Shown here: positions 16,396 to 25,032 of the stretch, one piece after another
Layout of the letters: every line of letters begins with the position of its first letter
How positions within the stretch are numbered: the stretch's first letter is position 1
Source: Prevotella sp.
GTDB lineage: Bacteria > Bacteroidota > Bacteroidia > Bacteroidales > Bacteroidaceae
Length of the DNA: 64,000 nt
Reading direction: 5' to 3'
Assembly: GCA_017554105.1 (NCBI GenBank)
Contig: JAFZIY010000019.1
Location: forward strand, 109,675 to 173,674
Program-made: the position numbers and the translations under genes
Notes under the pieces: generated by a model
The model's input: the letters and a program-made list of their open reading frames with translations, nothing else
Database searches by the model: none
What the model was told of the DNA's origin: nothing

Positions 16396-17325
16396 TTACT
16401 TTGCCATGTAATAGAAGGAGTTCAGACCTTGTGCAGGGAAGTGGTATATGTATTCCACATATTCTGGTTTCTTCTTTGTCACAGTTTCTATGATCTTTGC
16501 AATCTGCTTGTCATCGAGTTTCTTCGGGTCGAGTTGGCGAGCGTTAATTTCCTCTTCGGCAATCTCTGATAGACTCTTGTTGTACTTGATGAAGAAGTTG
16601 CCATCTTCTTCTCTGATTTCAACGTTTTCCGTGGTCTTTTCTGACTCAGGAATCATTTGGCAGTCAATGCTGTAATTGACAGGGATGGCCAGAGCATCGT
16701 TGAGCAACACGCCCACCTGAAGAGTCTCTCCATCGAGTTCGTCATACTGGTCACCAATGAAAATGTCCTTATACTTGCCGTCTTTCAGCACACGGCACTT
16801 AAGGTTCATCTCATCTCCGTTTTTCTCAAGCATATCTGCCTTGATGGGTGCCATCTCGATGTCACCGACACATTTTTTGGGGATGTATGCGCTTTCTATG
16901 TCGCACCATTTGTTGAGGATGCACACCTTATAGAAGTCGCCCTCCTCACCAAGCACAGGAAAGATTCTGCCTACGCAGGCAATAGCATCTGTACCTAAGT
17001 CAAATCCTTGCAGACGAGGCTGGTCAGACCACTGATATTTCTGCTCGCAGAAGTCACTCTCGCAGTTAGACTCAAGCCACCGCTGCAGAGAAGGGCTGTT
17101 GTTATCAGCCTGCTTCAAGAGTGGCGCTCCTTCAGCTTCATCTTCTACTGTCACCACTACGAATTTCTTGAATGGCGGTGTGCTTACGTTGATTACGCTC
17201 TCTGTCTTTGCTGTTGTCTCAGTCGTTTCCGCTTTCTCAACAGTCTTCTTGTCGCTGCAATTCGCTGTCAGCATGGGAATCATCACGCCCAACAGCACTA
17301 AAAATAAGTTCTTCATCGTTTTCAT
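16396..17325 (-). CDS. Lipoprotein of unknown function
   Basis: 309 residues from the ATG at 17325 (MKTMKNLFLVLLG). A lipobox ends in LTANC with the lipidated cysteine at residue 23, followed by a T/E-rich linker. A longer frame start at 17355 falls inside the -7 promoter box and would precede the transcription start, so it is rejected. The body has about seven cysteines, some of them paired (LESNCESDFCEQ, RIFPVLGEEGDFYKVCILNKWCDIE), and an acidic C-terminal half. No family is recognised. It is monocistronic on the minus strand, with its own promoter. Confidence 0.8.
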   Translation of the reverse strand: MKTMKNLFLVLLGVMIPMLTANCSDKKTVEKAETTETTAKTESVINVSTPPFKKFVVVTVEDEAEGAPLLKQADNNSPSLQRWLESNCESDFCEQKYQWSDQPRLQGFDLGTDAIACVGRIFPVLGEEGDFYKVCILNKWCDIESAYIPKKCVGDIEMAPIKADMLEKNGDEMNLKCRVLKDGKYKDIFIGDQYDELDGETLQVGVLLNDALAIPVNYSIDCQMIPESEKTTENVEIREEDGNFFIKYNKSLSEIAEEEINARQLDPKKLDDKQIAKIIETVTKKKPEYVEYIYHFPAQGLNSFYYMAK

Positions 17326-17352
17326 ATCAGTTAATATATTGGATTTATGCGA

Positions 17353-17382
17353 CAAAGATAAGAAAACTTTTTTACTCTACAA
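17353..17382 (-). promoter_or_regulatory. Promoter of the 16396-17325 lipoprotein gene
   Basis: TTG at 17382-17380 and TATCTTTG at 17360-17353 on the minus strand, 19 bases apart. Confidence 0.7.
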
Positions 17383-17401
17383 TGAAGATTAATGAAAAAA
17401 A

Positions 17402-17476
17402 TGGTAGTCCCTCCGAGAATCGAACTCGGATCTAATCTTTAGGAGAGACTTGTTCTATCCATTGAACTAAGGGACC
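17402..17476 (-). tRNA. tRNA-Arg (anticodon CCT)
   Basis: 75 bases on the minus strand, including an encoded CCA. The acceptor stem is GGTCCCT/AGGGACT with one G-T pair, the D stem is GTTC/GAAC, the anticodon stem AGTCT/AGATT holds loop CTCCTAA, and the T stem is CCGAG/CTCGG. Anticodon CCT reads AGG arginine codons. The cloverleaf is complete. The promoter is at 17563-17533. Confidence 0.95.
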
Positions 17477-17530
17477 ATCATTGACTTGCAATTACGGCAG
17501 CGAAAAAACGCAAGCCCCTGCAATTGCGGT

Positions 17531-17632
17531 TGCAAAGTTAGTGCAAATCGAGCGAAATACAAAATAATTTATCTTTTTTTATTTCCGAGATGCAGCCAAA
17601 CCTCATGCCGCAAAGCATCATAAAGTTACTGT
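17531..17632. repeat. Promoter-containing dispersed repeat, copy 1
   Basis: About 100 bp, matching 22503-22602 with small indels: promoter, then TTTATCTTTTT, ATTTCCGAGATGCAGCC and ATAAAGTT. Both copies drive a minus-strand gene (tRNA-Arg here, metG there). Confidence 0.8.
17533..17563 (-). promoter_or_regulatory. Promoter of tRNA-Arg
   Basis: TTTG at 17563-17560 and TAACTTTG at 17540-17533 on the minus strand with a 19-base spacer. The spacer is identical, apart from one base, to that of the metG promoter at 22535-22505. Confidence 0.8.
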
Positions 17633-17737
17633 TTTTATACCGTATTACCAAATTTGAGGAGTTATAATTTGATTTTGTAAAAAAATATCCAATACCGTTT
17701 AAACCATCGCTATTGTTTGTCCGTCTAATAAACAGTT

Positions 17738-20305
17738 ATGAACAAGATCTTATTTGTAACGTGCTTGTTATTGGCAAGCACGATATCTGTATTTGCACAG
17801 AGTGGGGTAGTAAAAGGTAAAGTAGCAGACAAAAGCACTGACGAGGCATTTCCATACGTTACAGTCATTGTGAAGGATGCTACAGGTGAAAAAACTATTG
17901 ACGGCGGAGTCACTGACATTGAGGGTTCTTTCAGTTTCAAAGGACTGGCACTTGGTTCCTATCAACTGGAGGTTTCATATGTCGGATACAAGACTTTGAC
18001 GAGGAAGTTCGCGCTTACCAGCGCCAAGCCTTCGCAGGTTTTCCATAAACTTTACTTGCAGGAGGATGCCACAATGCTCAAGGAGGTCACCGTGACAGGG
18101 CAGATGTCGTCGATGCGACTGGAGGTTGACCGTAAGTCGTACGACGTGAATCAGCAGATAGCCAATTCAGGTGGCTCGGCAAGCGATGTGCTTGAGAACA
18201 TCCCTTCGGTGGAGGTCGACAACGACGGAAACATCTCGTTGCGTGGTAACGAGAGCGTCGAGGTATGGATTAACGGTAAGGCGAGCGGACTGACCACAGA
18301 CAACCGCGCCGAGATATTGCAGCAGTTGCCTGCCGAGAGCATAGAGAAGATAGAGGTGATAGACAACCCGTCGGCGAAGTTCTCTGCCGAGGGAAGTGCC
18401 GGAATCATCAATATTGTATTGAAGAAGGACCGCAAGGCGGGCTACTACGGCTCGTTGCAGGTGGGTGGAAACACCAATGGCGGTGCCAATACCAGTGCAA
18501 ACATCAACTATTCGAGTCCGAAGTTCGACGCATACGCCAATGTGGGATATCGTCACCGCCGCAATCACTTGGGCGGAGGATGGAGCGACCAGACATATCT
18601 GCAGACCAACGAGTACCAGAACTACACGTCAAGGAACCATAGCCAGGGTAACAACCTCTTTATGCGCGCTGGTGTCACATGGCATGCAACGGAGAAAGAC
18701 GACCTGACGCTGAGCGGTATGGGCATGATAGGAGGACGCAACAACTCCACCAGTACGCTCTATCATTATGGATTCAATGGCGGCGCAGGTGACACGAGTA
18801 TAATGGACCGTCTGACCAATTCCCGCGGAAACAACCACTTCATCCATGCTGAGATGAACTACAACCATACGTGGAGCGCCCAGCATAAGTTGGATGTGAT
18901 GGTGGGATTCAACCGTTGGTCGAGTGACAACCTCAACTACTACCAGGACAGCACGGTTGTTTACGACCCTCTTTCCACCACCTATGACTATCAGTATCGT
19001 CCGATGTTCAACTCCAACCATGCGTGGGAGGCAAAGGTGGACTACGAGAACCAGATAACAAGCATCTTTAAGTTACAGGCAGGATATAACGGACGTTTCT
19101 CTCATGAGAACAGTCCACAGGAGTCATGGATGGACTATTCGTCATGGACGGGCGAGAATATTGTTGAGGACAAGGACTACTTCAACCGCTTCATCTACGA
19201 CCAGGATACCCACGCACTCTATGCCACGGCATCGCTGCAACTGGGTAAATTCGGAGTTATGGGGGGTCTGCGCGGAGAATATTGGCGCGTGAACACCGAG
19301 AGTTATGACTGGTGGCAGGAGCATGATGCCACGAAGCGTGAGGCTCCGTTCAAGAAAGACTTCTTCCAACTCTTCCCCAGTGTGTTCATATCATACCAAC
19401 TGACACCGACGCAGCAGTTGCAGTTGAACTACACACGCCGACTTCGTCGTCCTTGGGGTGGACAGTTGAATAACTTCAAGAATACAAGAGACGCTTCGAT
19501 GGTGGAGTTCGGTAACCCATACCTTACACCGGAGTATTCCAATGCGTTCGCACTGAACTATCTCAAGCAGTGGACCGAGCACACCCTGTCGTTGTCGGCA
19601 TACTACAGACCAACGACAGACGTGATGCAGCGCATAAGGTATCTGAACCAAACTGACGGCAAAATGTACCAGACGACAATGAACGTAGCCAAGAACCTCA
19701 GCACGGGTATCGAGATGGTGCTGAAGAACAGGTTGTTCAAGATTGTCGATCTCACAACGACACTCAATGCATATTATTATAAGATAAACGGATTCAAGTT
19801 CGACATTGAGGGACAGACAATCACTGGCGAGGAGGACCATAACTTCTCATGGACGGGAAGAATGATGGCGTCGGTAAGACTGCCTTACGACATCAGTGTG
19901 CAGTTGACGGGTAACTACCGCTCACGTCAGGTAGTGACACAGGGTTATCGCAAGCCTATCTATGGCATGGACCTCGGCGTGCGCAAGACATTCTTCGACA
20001 AGCAACTTGCCGTATCGCTGAATGTGCGTGACCTGCTCAACAGCCGTCACTTCGAGACATTCACATCAAGCGACACCTTCACGCGTCATCAGCGTAACTG
20101 GAGAGGTGGACGCATGGCGAACCTCAGCGTCACTTGGAACTTCGGTAATATGAGGAAGAAACAGCAGAGGCCAGAGGATGGTGATGACGGTCCAGACGAC
20201 GACCAGCAGAACAACGGATTCCCACAACAGAATAATGGTTTCCAGCAACGACAAAACAATAACTTCCAACAGCAGAACAACAACTTTGGTGGAGGTGAGG
20301 AGTAG
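17738..20305 (+). CDS. TonB-dependent-receptor-like outer membrane beta-barrel protein
   Basis: 855 residues. The signal peptide ends VFAQ (residue 21). A carboxypeptidase-regulatory-like domain follows (about 24-110, GVVKGKVADKSTDEAFPYVTV), then a plug domain (about 118-230, ENIPSVEVDNDGNISLRGN and SAKFSAEGSAGIINIVLK), then a beta-barrel to about 800. The C-terminus is an unusual low-complexity tail of D, N, Q, G and F after residue 805. It resembles the outer membrane beta-barrel family without SusD partner. The substrate is unknown. It stands alone and shares a palindromic terminator region with metG, the convergent neighbour. Confidence 0.9.
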   Translation: MNKILFVTCLLLASTISVFAQSGVVKGKVADKSTDEAFPYVTVIVKDATGEKTIDGGVTDIEGSFSFKGLALGSYQLEVSYVGYKTLTRKFALTSAKPSQVFHKLYLQEDATMLKEVTVTGQMSSMRLEVDRKSYDVNQQIANSGGSASDVLENIPSVEVDNDGNISLRGNESVEVWINGKASGLTTDNRAEILQQLPAESIEKIEVIDNPSAKFSAEGSAGIINIVLKKDRKAGYYGSLQVGGNTNGGANTSANINYSSPKFDAYANVGYRHRRNHLGGGWSDQTYLQTNEYQNYTSRNHSQGNNLFMRAGVTWHATEKDDLTLSGMGMIGGRNNSTSTLYHYGFNGGAGDTSIMDRLTNSRGNNHFIHAEMNYNHTWSAQHKLDVMVGFNRWSSDNLNYYQDSTVVYDPLSTTYDYQYRPMFNSNHAWEAKVDYENQITSIFKLQAGYNGRFSHENSPQESWMDYSSWTGENIVEDKDYFNRFIYDQDTHALYATASLQLGKFGVMGGLRGEYWRVNTESYDWWQEHDATKREAPFKKDFFQLFPSVFISYQLTPTQQLQLNYTRRLRRPWGGQLNNFKNTRDASMVEFGNPYLTPEYSNAFALNYLKQWTEHTLSLSAYYRPTTDVMQRIRYLNQTDGKMYQTTMNVAKNLSTGIEMVLKNRLFKIVDLTTTLNAYYYKINGFKFDIEGQTITGEEDHNFSWTGRMMASVRLPYDISVQLTGNYRSRQVVTQGYRKPIYGMDLGVRKTFFDKQLAVSLNVRDLLNSRHFETFTSSDTFTRHQRNWRGGRMANLSVTWNFGNMRKKQQRPEDGDDGPDDDQQNNGFPQQNNGFQQRQNNNFQQQNNNFGGGEE

Positions 20306-20333
20306 TTTTGAGGGATTTTAGCTTATAATAAAA

Positions 20334-20399
20334 ACTACGAATTTCACGCGCTCGGCTTTGCTATGAAAGCGGCAAAGCCGAGCGCGTGAAATTCGTAGT
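20334..20399. repeat. ACTACGAATTTCACG palindrome, copy B (28-bp perfect stem)
   Basis: Left arm 20334-20361 and right arm 20372-20399 are perfect reverse complements with a 10-base loop. The outer 15 bp are the family sequence; the inner part is GC-rich (CGCTCGGCTTTGC). It lies between convergent genes and is likely a bidirectional terminator. Confidence 0.9.
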
Positions 20400-20415
20400 A
20401 GTCTATAGTAAAATA

Positions 20416-22482
20416 TTACCCGACGATGCTTCCCGGCTTCACTTCATCGATAACCGATGTGACGTGAAGTGAACCGTCGAAGTCAACGGCGGAGAGTATC
20501 ATTCCCTGACTCTCGATGCCCATCATCTTGCGAGGCTCGAAGTTGGCGACGAACAACACTTGCTTGCCTGTCAACTGCTCCGGCTCATAATAAGCGGCGA
20601 TGCCGCTGAGGATGGTGCGCTCGGTGCCGCTGCCATCGTCGATGGTGAACTGCAACAGTTTCTTTGACTTCTTCACCTTCTCGCACTTCAGTACCTTGCC
20701 CACGCGTATGTCCATCTTCTCAAAGACATCGAAAGGAATGTTCTCCTTTATGGGCTCGGCTTTGAATGCTGCTGCCTCGTTCTCCTTTTTAATACGCTCG
20801 AGACGGTCGAGTTGTACCTGTATGGTGTCGTCCTCTATCTTCTCGAAGAGCAATGCAGGCTCTGCCATCTGATGACCGGGCTTCAGTATCTCTGTGCTGC
20901 CGAGTTGCTCCCAGTCGAAACTGTCAACGTTGAGCATCTGGCGCAGTCTCTTTGAACTGAACGGGAGGAATGGCTCGAAGGCGATGGAGAGGTTGGCCAC
21001 CAACTGCAGGGAGATATACAGTATGGTCTTCACGCGCTCCATGTCGGTCTTTGCCACTTTCCAAGGCTCGCACTCTGTGATATAGCGGTTACCGATGCGG
21101 GCGAGGTTCATGGCCTCAAACTGGGCATCGCGGAACTTGAACTGCTCCAGCAGAGTCTCTACCTTCTCCTTCACGTCCTTAAACTCCTCAAGGGCCTGGC
21201 GGTCAACATCAAGCAGTTCGCCACAGGCAGGTACCACGCCGTCGAAGTATTTCTTCGTCAGTTGGAGTGCACGGTTCACGAAGTTGCCATAGACTGCTAC
21301 GAGTTCGTTGTTATTGCGGTCCTGGAAGTCCTTCCAAGTGAAGTTGTTGTCCTTTGTCTCCGGTGCGTTGGCTGTAAGCACATAGCGTAGCACATCCTGC
21401 TTACCAGGCATATCCACAAGATACTCATGGAGCCATACGGCCCAGTTGCGTGAGGTGGAAATCTTGTCGTTCTCAAGGTTCAGGAACTCGTTGGCAGGCA
21501 CGTTATCGGGCATGATATACTTGCCGTGGGCTTTCATCATCACGGGGAAGATGATGCAGTGGAACACGATGTTGTCCTTTCCGATGAAGTGCACCAGACG
21601 GGTGTCCTCATCCTGCCACCACTTCTCCCATGAGCCCCATTTCTCAGGCTCCTTCTCACAGAGTTCCTTGGTGTTAGATACGTATCCGATGGGTGCGTCG
21701 AACCATACGTAGAGCACCTTGCCGTCGGCACCCTCCACGGGTACGGGAATACCCCAGTCGAGGTCGCGTGTCATGGCGCGTGGCTGCAGGTCCATATCGA
21801 GCCACGACTTACACTGTCCATAGACGTTTGGTCGCCACTCCTTATGACTCTCGAGAATCCACTGCTTCAGCCACTCCTGATAGTCGTTCAGTGGCAGATA
21901 CCAGTTCTTCGTCTCCTTCAGCACGGGAACCTCACCAGTTTCCTTAGACCGTGGGTTAATAAGTTCCGTGGGCTCCAGCGCACGGCCGCAACCCTCTTCA
22001 CACTGGTTGCCGTAAGCCTGCTTGTGGCAATAGGGACACTCGCCCACCACGTCACGGTCAGTGAGGAACTTGCCGGTTTTCTCGTCATAGAACTGTTTGG
22101 TGGTCTGTTCCACCAGTTTACCATCGTCGTACAACTTACGGAACCACTCGGCGGCAAACTTATGATGTGTTTCGCTGGTGGTGCGGCTATAGATGTCGAA
22201 TGAGATGCCGAACTCTTCGAAAGAGTCCTTAATCATCTTATGATAGCGGTCAACAACGTCCTGAGGGGTAATGCCCTCCTTGCGTGCTCGCTGGGTAACA
22301 GGTACACCGTGCTCGTCAGAGCCACCGATGAATACCACTTCCTGTTTCTTTAACCTGAGATAGCGCACGTAGATGTCGGCAGGCACATACACGCCGGCTA
22401 GGTGTCCGATATGCACTCCGCCGTTGGCGTAGGGCAGTGCGGAAGTAACCAAAGTACGCTTAAAGTTTTTCTTCTGTTCCAT
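20416..22482 (-). CDS. metG: Methionyl-tRNA synthetase
   Basis: 688 residues, full length. The class I HIGH motif is HIGH at residues 24-27. The zinc-knuckle region is [18 protein letters not shown]. The KMSKS-like loop reads KISTSRNWA. The anticodon-binding helical domain follows, then a C-terminal tRNA-binding domain of EMAP type (about 585-688, [20 protein letters not shown] ... [16 protein letters not shown]). It charges tRNA-Met in the cytoplasm. The promoter at 22535-22505 is nearly identical to that of the tRNA-Arg gene 5 kb away. Confidence 0.96.
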   Translation of the reverse strand: MEQKKNFKRTLVTSALPYANGGVHIGHLAGVYVPADIYVRYLRLKKQEVVFIGGSDEHGVPVTQRARKEGITPQDVVDRYHKMIKDSFEEFGISFDIYSRTTSETHHKFAAEWFRKLYDDGKLVEQTTKQFYDEKTGKFLTDRDVVGECPYCHKQAYGNQCEEGCGRALEPTELINPRSKETGEVPVLKETKNWYLPLNDYQEWLKQWILESHKEWRPNVYGQCKSWLDMDLQPRAMTRDLDWGIPVPVEGADGKVLYVWFDAPIGYVSNTKELCEKEPEKWGSWEKWWQDEDTRLVHFIGKDNIVFHCIIFPVMMKAHGKYIMPDNVPANEFLNLENDKISTSRNWAVWLHEYLVDMPGKQDVLRYVLTANAPETKDNNFTWKDFQDRNNNELVAVYGNFVNRALQLTKKYFDGVVPACGELLDVDRQALEEFKDVKEKVETLLEQFKFRDAQFEAMNLARIGNRYITECEPWKVAKTDMERVKTILYISLQLVANLSIAFEPFLPFSSKRLRQMLNVDSFDWEQLGSTEILKPGHQMAEPALLFEKIEDDTIQVQLDRLERIKKENEAAAFKAEPIKENIPFDVFEKMDIRVGKVLKCEKVKKSKKLLQFTIDDGSGTERTILSGIAAYYEPEQLTGKQVLFVANFEPRKMMGIESQGMILSAVDFDGSLHVTSVIDEVKPGSIVG

Positions 22483-22502
22483 TGTTTTTTTCTTTATTTG
22501 GG

Positions 22503-22602
22503 CGCAAAGTTAGTGTAAATCGAGCGAAATACAAAGGATTTATCTTTTTATTTCCGAGATGCAGCCTAACTTCATGGTGCGAAACGATATAAAGTTCTTG
22601 CA
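22503..22602. repeat. Promoter-containing dispersed repeat, copy 2
   Basis: Matches 17531-17632 as described there. Similarity runs from the -7 box to about 65 bases upstream of the -33 box, further than a promoter alone requires. Confidence 0.8.
22505..22535 (-). promoter_or_regulatory. Promoter of metG
   Basis: TTTG at 22535-22532 and TAACTTTG at 22512-22505 on the minus strand, 19 bases apart, 23 bases before the start codon. Confidence 0.8.
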
Positions 22603-22681
22603 AAAAGCATGCGACGCAAGCGTCGAGCGACGAAAAACGAGTGTAATGCAAAAGAAAAACAGCCTTTCTTTTATGAGATAA

Positions 22682-22714
22682 ATCCGCTGCCATGTTTTGT
22701 GGGTGGCAGCGGAT
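22682..22714 (-). terminator. Hairpin after the 22726-23118 gene
   Basis: An 11-bp perfect stem (ATCCGCTGCCA with TGGCAGCGGAT) around an 11-base loop. On the minus strand it is followed by TTTATCTC. It lies 12 bases past the stop codon. Confidence 0.6.
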
Positions 22715-22725
22715 GGAGATAATTG

Positions 22726-23118
22726 TCAGAACATTATCTTAATGGCCGGGGCTTCCTCACCTTCGAAGATGATGACATCGGTAACCGGCTCGTAACTTAA
22801 TTGCACAAACTGGAATAGTTGAACTGCGACGAATGCCCCGTCGCGTGAGAAACAGGCTTCAGCCATGTAATTACCATAGTCAACAGACTTGGGGTGGAAG
22901 TCGCCTACCGACTGTGACAATTTCTCGCGCGAACCAGTGATGATGCGTCTCATGCGGTCACCATCTTCTTTCGAGAGTTCTATTTTTCTGGCTTCCAGCA
23001 TGCTGCCAGTGGGATTATAAACTGCTGTGACGCGAAGGCCGAACAGCGATTTGCTGATGCTTATACGGGCATCGGTGCAGATGTTGTTCCACATCTGCAA
23101 ACTTTTGATATTTGCCAT
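22726..23118 (-). CDS. Conserved-looking small cytoplasmic protein
   Basis: 130 residues, no signal peptide and no membrane segment. It begins MANIKSLQMWNNICTDARIS and has a mixed alpha/beta pattern with a hydrophobic C-terminus (VTDVIIFEGEEAPAIKIMF). The type recurs in Prevotella genomes as I recall, but no function is known to me. It is followed by a hairpin terminator. Both the start codon and the codon use fit a real gene. Confidence 0.7.
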   Translation of the reverse strand: MANIKSLQMWNNICTDARISISKSLFGLRVTAVYNPTGSMLEARKIELSKEDGDRMRRIITGSREKLSQSVGDFHPKSVDYGNYMAEACFSRDGAFVAVQLFQFVQLSYEPVTDVIIFEGEEAPAIKIMF

Positions 23119-23181
23119 GATAATAATTCTTTGTTAAACGATGATTCTCTCCTCCCTTCATCGATGGAGAAATGTCTCTTG

Positions 23182-23598
23182 TTAACAAAGAATACGTCTC
23201 AGCGCGATAACATAATAATGGCGCGGAGACGCAAAACCCATTCGTGCCCCTGACAGGAAATGACAGATGCATGTGGGCAGATAGTTTTGAAGTTTTGAAA
23301 GACTTACGGTCGCCCATTTGCCGGACTTGTTACTTGGCTTGCCCCCGTTAGAGGGAAGCAGGCGAACGGTACGGTGAGAGGCGACACGATGTGACGGCAG
23401 CGAGGAGCAAAACGAAGACCCGACAGGACTGCGGGGCTCCTCCGCCATGTTGTGAAGCAAATCGCTATGACTGCTCACCTGATTTTTGCGGTCGGCTTTG
23501 TCAGTGGCCACAGACTGTGCCATGACTCCTGTTGAGAAGTCAAGTACACCGCAAAACATCAGGGCGGCAAGCAGTATGCGCAGTAAGGACCTTGTCAT
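23182..23598 (-). CDS. Small secreted protein ending HYYVIALRRILC
   Basis: 138 residues with a plausible signal peptide (MTRSLLRILLAALMFCGVLDFSTGVMAQ). The mature part is basic, S/R-rich and cysteine-containing, with little predicted structure. It ends SPRHYYVIALRRILC. The terminal motif is one I recall from short Bacteroidota proteins of unknown role. A TATCTTTG box at 23631-23624 lies 26 bases before the ATG and supports expression. The basic composition leaves open a small chance that it is a spurious frame. Confidence 0.55.
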   Translation of the reverse strand: MTRSLLRILLAALMFCGVLDFSTGVMAQSVATDKADRKNQVSSHSDLLHNMAEEPRSPVGSSFCSSLPSHRVASHRTVRLLPSNGGKPSNKSGKWATVSLSKLQNYLPTCICHFLSGARMGFASPRHYYVIALRRILC

Positions 23599-23623
23599 AG
23601 TGATGCTTCTTTTGTCTTAGGTG

Positions 23624-23631
23624 CAAAGATA
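23624..23631 (-). promoter_or_regulatory. -7 box of the 23182-23598 gene
   Basis: TATCTTTG on the minus strand; no clear -33. Confidence 0.5.
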
Positions 23632-23746
23632 ATTAAAAAAGGTGTTATGACCAAATCATTTGTGTTTTTGTGTGTCATAAATTGTTTTCATTGTTTTTAT
23701 CCGAAAAAACACAGTATAAATGCATCAGTATATCCTTATTTTTTTA

Positions 23747-23754
23747 TATATTTG
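23747..23754 (+). promoter_or_regulatory. -7 box of the 23779-25032 gene
   Basis: TATATTTG, 25 bases before the chosen ATG. Its position shows that the longer frame start at 23647 lies upstream of transcription. No convincing -33. Confidence 0.55.
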
Positions 23755-23778
23755 CAACATGAAAAGATGAGGAGTATT

Positions 23779-25032
23779 ATGGGAAAGACATTTTATAGGT
23801 TTTCTGCGATGGCACTGCTTTTGTCGCTCGTTCTTGCGCTGTTGCCTGCCAATGCGACATGGGCGCAGGGCGACTCATTGCTGCTCCGTTATGAGGTGAA
23901 GGGTATTGTGCGTGATGCCAAGAGCAATCAACGCCTGCCATACGCTAGTGTTACAATTCCGGGGAAACACCATTCCACGGTGACAAACAGTGACGGAGAG
24001 TTCATCCTGAGGACTAATGAGCCTCCTCGTGAGGTGATGGTAAGTCACGTTGGATATGATACCCGACGTACCAACGTCACGACTGATGGTAAACCATTGA
24101 ACATACGTCTTGTGCCGAACTCCATCCAACTGAAAGAAGTGTTGGTGATGGCAAACGACCCGATGCTAATCTTACAGACGGCACTTGACAAAGTGAAGGA
24201 CAACTACATCACTCAACCCGAGAGATACCGCTGTTTCTATCGAGAGACGGCACAGAAACGCAGCAAGTATATCTATATTGCAGAGGCTGTGACCGATGTT
24301 TACAAGACATCATATACCCATCGTGACATTTCCGACCGCGTCTCAGTGGTGAAGGACCGTCGACTGCTCAGTCCGAAGGCCAGCGACACGTTGAGCGTGA
24401 AGGTGCTGGGAGGTCCCACCTATGCCATAAAACTCGACCTCGTGAAGAACCGTGATTTCCTGCTTAATCGTATGGAACTGGACCTTTATTCTTTGAAGAT
24501 GGGTACCCCTGTGAACATCGACGACCGTCTGCAATACGTAATAGAAATAGCGCCTTATGCTACGGTTGACTACCCATTGCAATACGGAAAGATTTATGTT
24601 GACCACGAAACACTTGCTTTCACACGCATCGAACTGTCTCTCGACGTTCGCGACCGTGACAAGGCAACGGAATATATGCTTGTGAGTAAGCCGGTAGGAC
24701 TGCGCTTCAAACCTCGCGAACTGTCCATGATTGTCAACTATAAATATGAGGACGGAGTAACGAGACTCAATTATTTACGTACTACTTTCCGCTTCAGTTG
24801 TGATTGGAAACGTCATCTGTTCAACACCAACTTCACTGCCGTGAGCGAGGTCGTGGTAACCGACCGCGACGAGTCGCCCGTACAGTTGATACCGCGTCGC
24901 GATGCCTACAGCACCCGTGCTTCGCTTTATGATACGGCGACCTATACCATAGACGACGATTTCTGGTCGGGGTATAACATCATCGAGCCTACAGAGAGTC
25001 TGGAAAAAGCGGTGAAGAGATTGATGAAATAG
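23779..25032 (+). CDS. Carboxypeptidase-regulatory-like domain protein
   Basis: 417 residues from ATG 23779 (MGKTFYRFSAMALLLSLVL), preceded by GAGGAG; ATG 23767 is an alternative. The frame extends upstream to 23647, but that part lies before the -7 box. The signal peptide ends NATWAQ. A CarboxypepD_reg-like beta-sandwich follows (about 30-115, YEVKGIVRDAKSNQRLPYASV ... VSHVGYDTRR). A long beta-rich domain after it carries the pattern YRCFYRETAQKRSKYIYIAEA, found in proteins of this architecture without a TonB barrel. It is probably an outer-membrane-associated or periplasmic protein; the role is unknown. It ends one base before the stop codon of the convergent M6 protease. Confidence 0.8.
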   Translation: MGKTFYRFSAMALLLSLVLALLPANATWAQGDSLLLRYEVKGIVRDAKSNQRLPYASVTIPGKHHSTVTNSDGEFILRTNEPPREVMVSHVGYDTRRTNVTTDGKPLNIRLVPNSIQLKEVLVMANDPMLILQTALDKVKDNYITQPERYRCFYRETAQKRSKYIYIAEAVTDVYKTSYTHRDISDRVSVVKDRRLLSPKASDTLSVKVLGGPTYAIKLDLVKNRDFLLNRMELDLYSLKMGTPVNIDDRLQYVIEIAPYATVDYPLQYGKIYVDHETLAFTRIELSLDVRDRDKATEYMLVSKPVGLRFKPRELSMIVNYKYEDGVTRLNYLRTTFRFSCDWKRHLFNTNFTAVSEVVVTDRDESPVQLIPRRDAYSTRASLYDTATYTIDDDFWSGYNIIEPTESLEKAVKRLMK

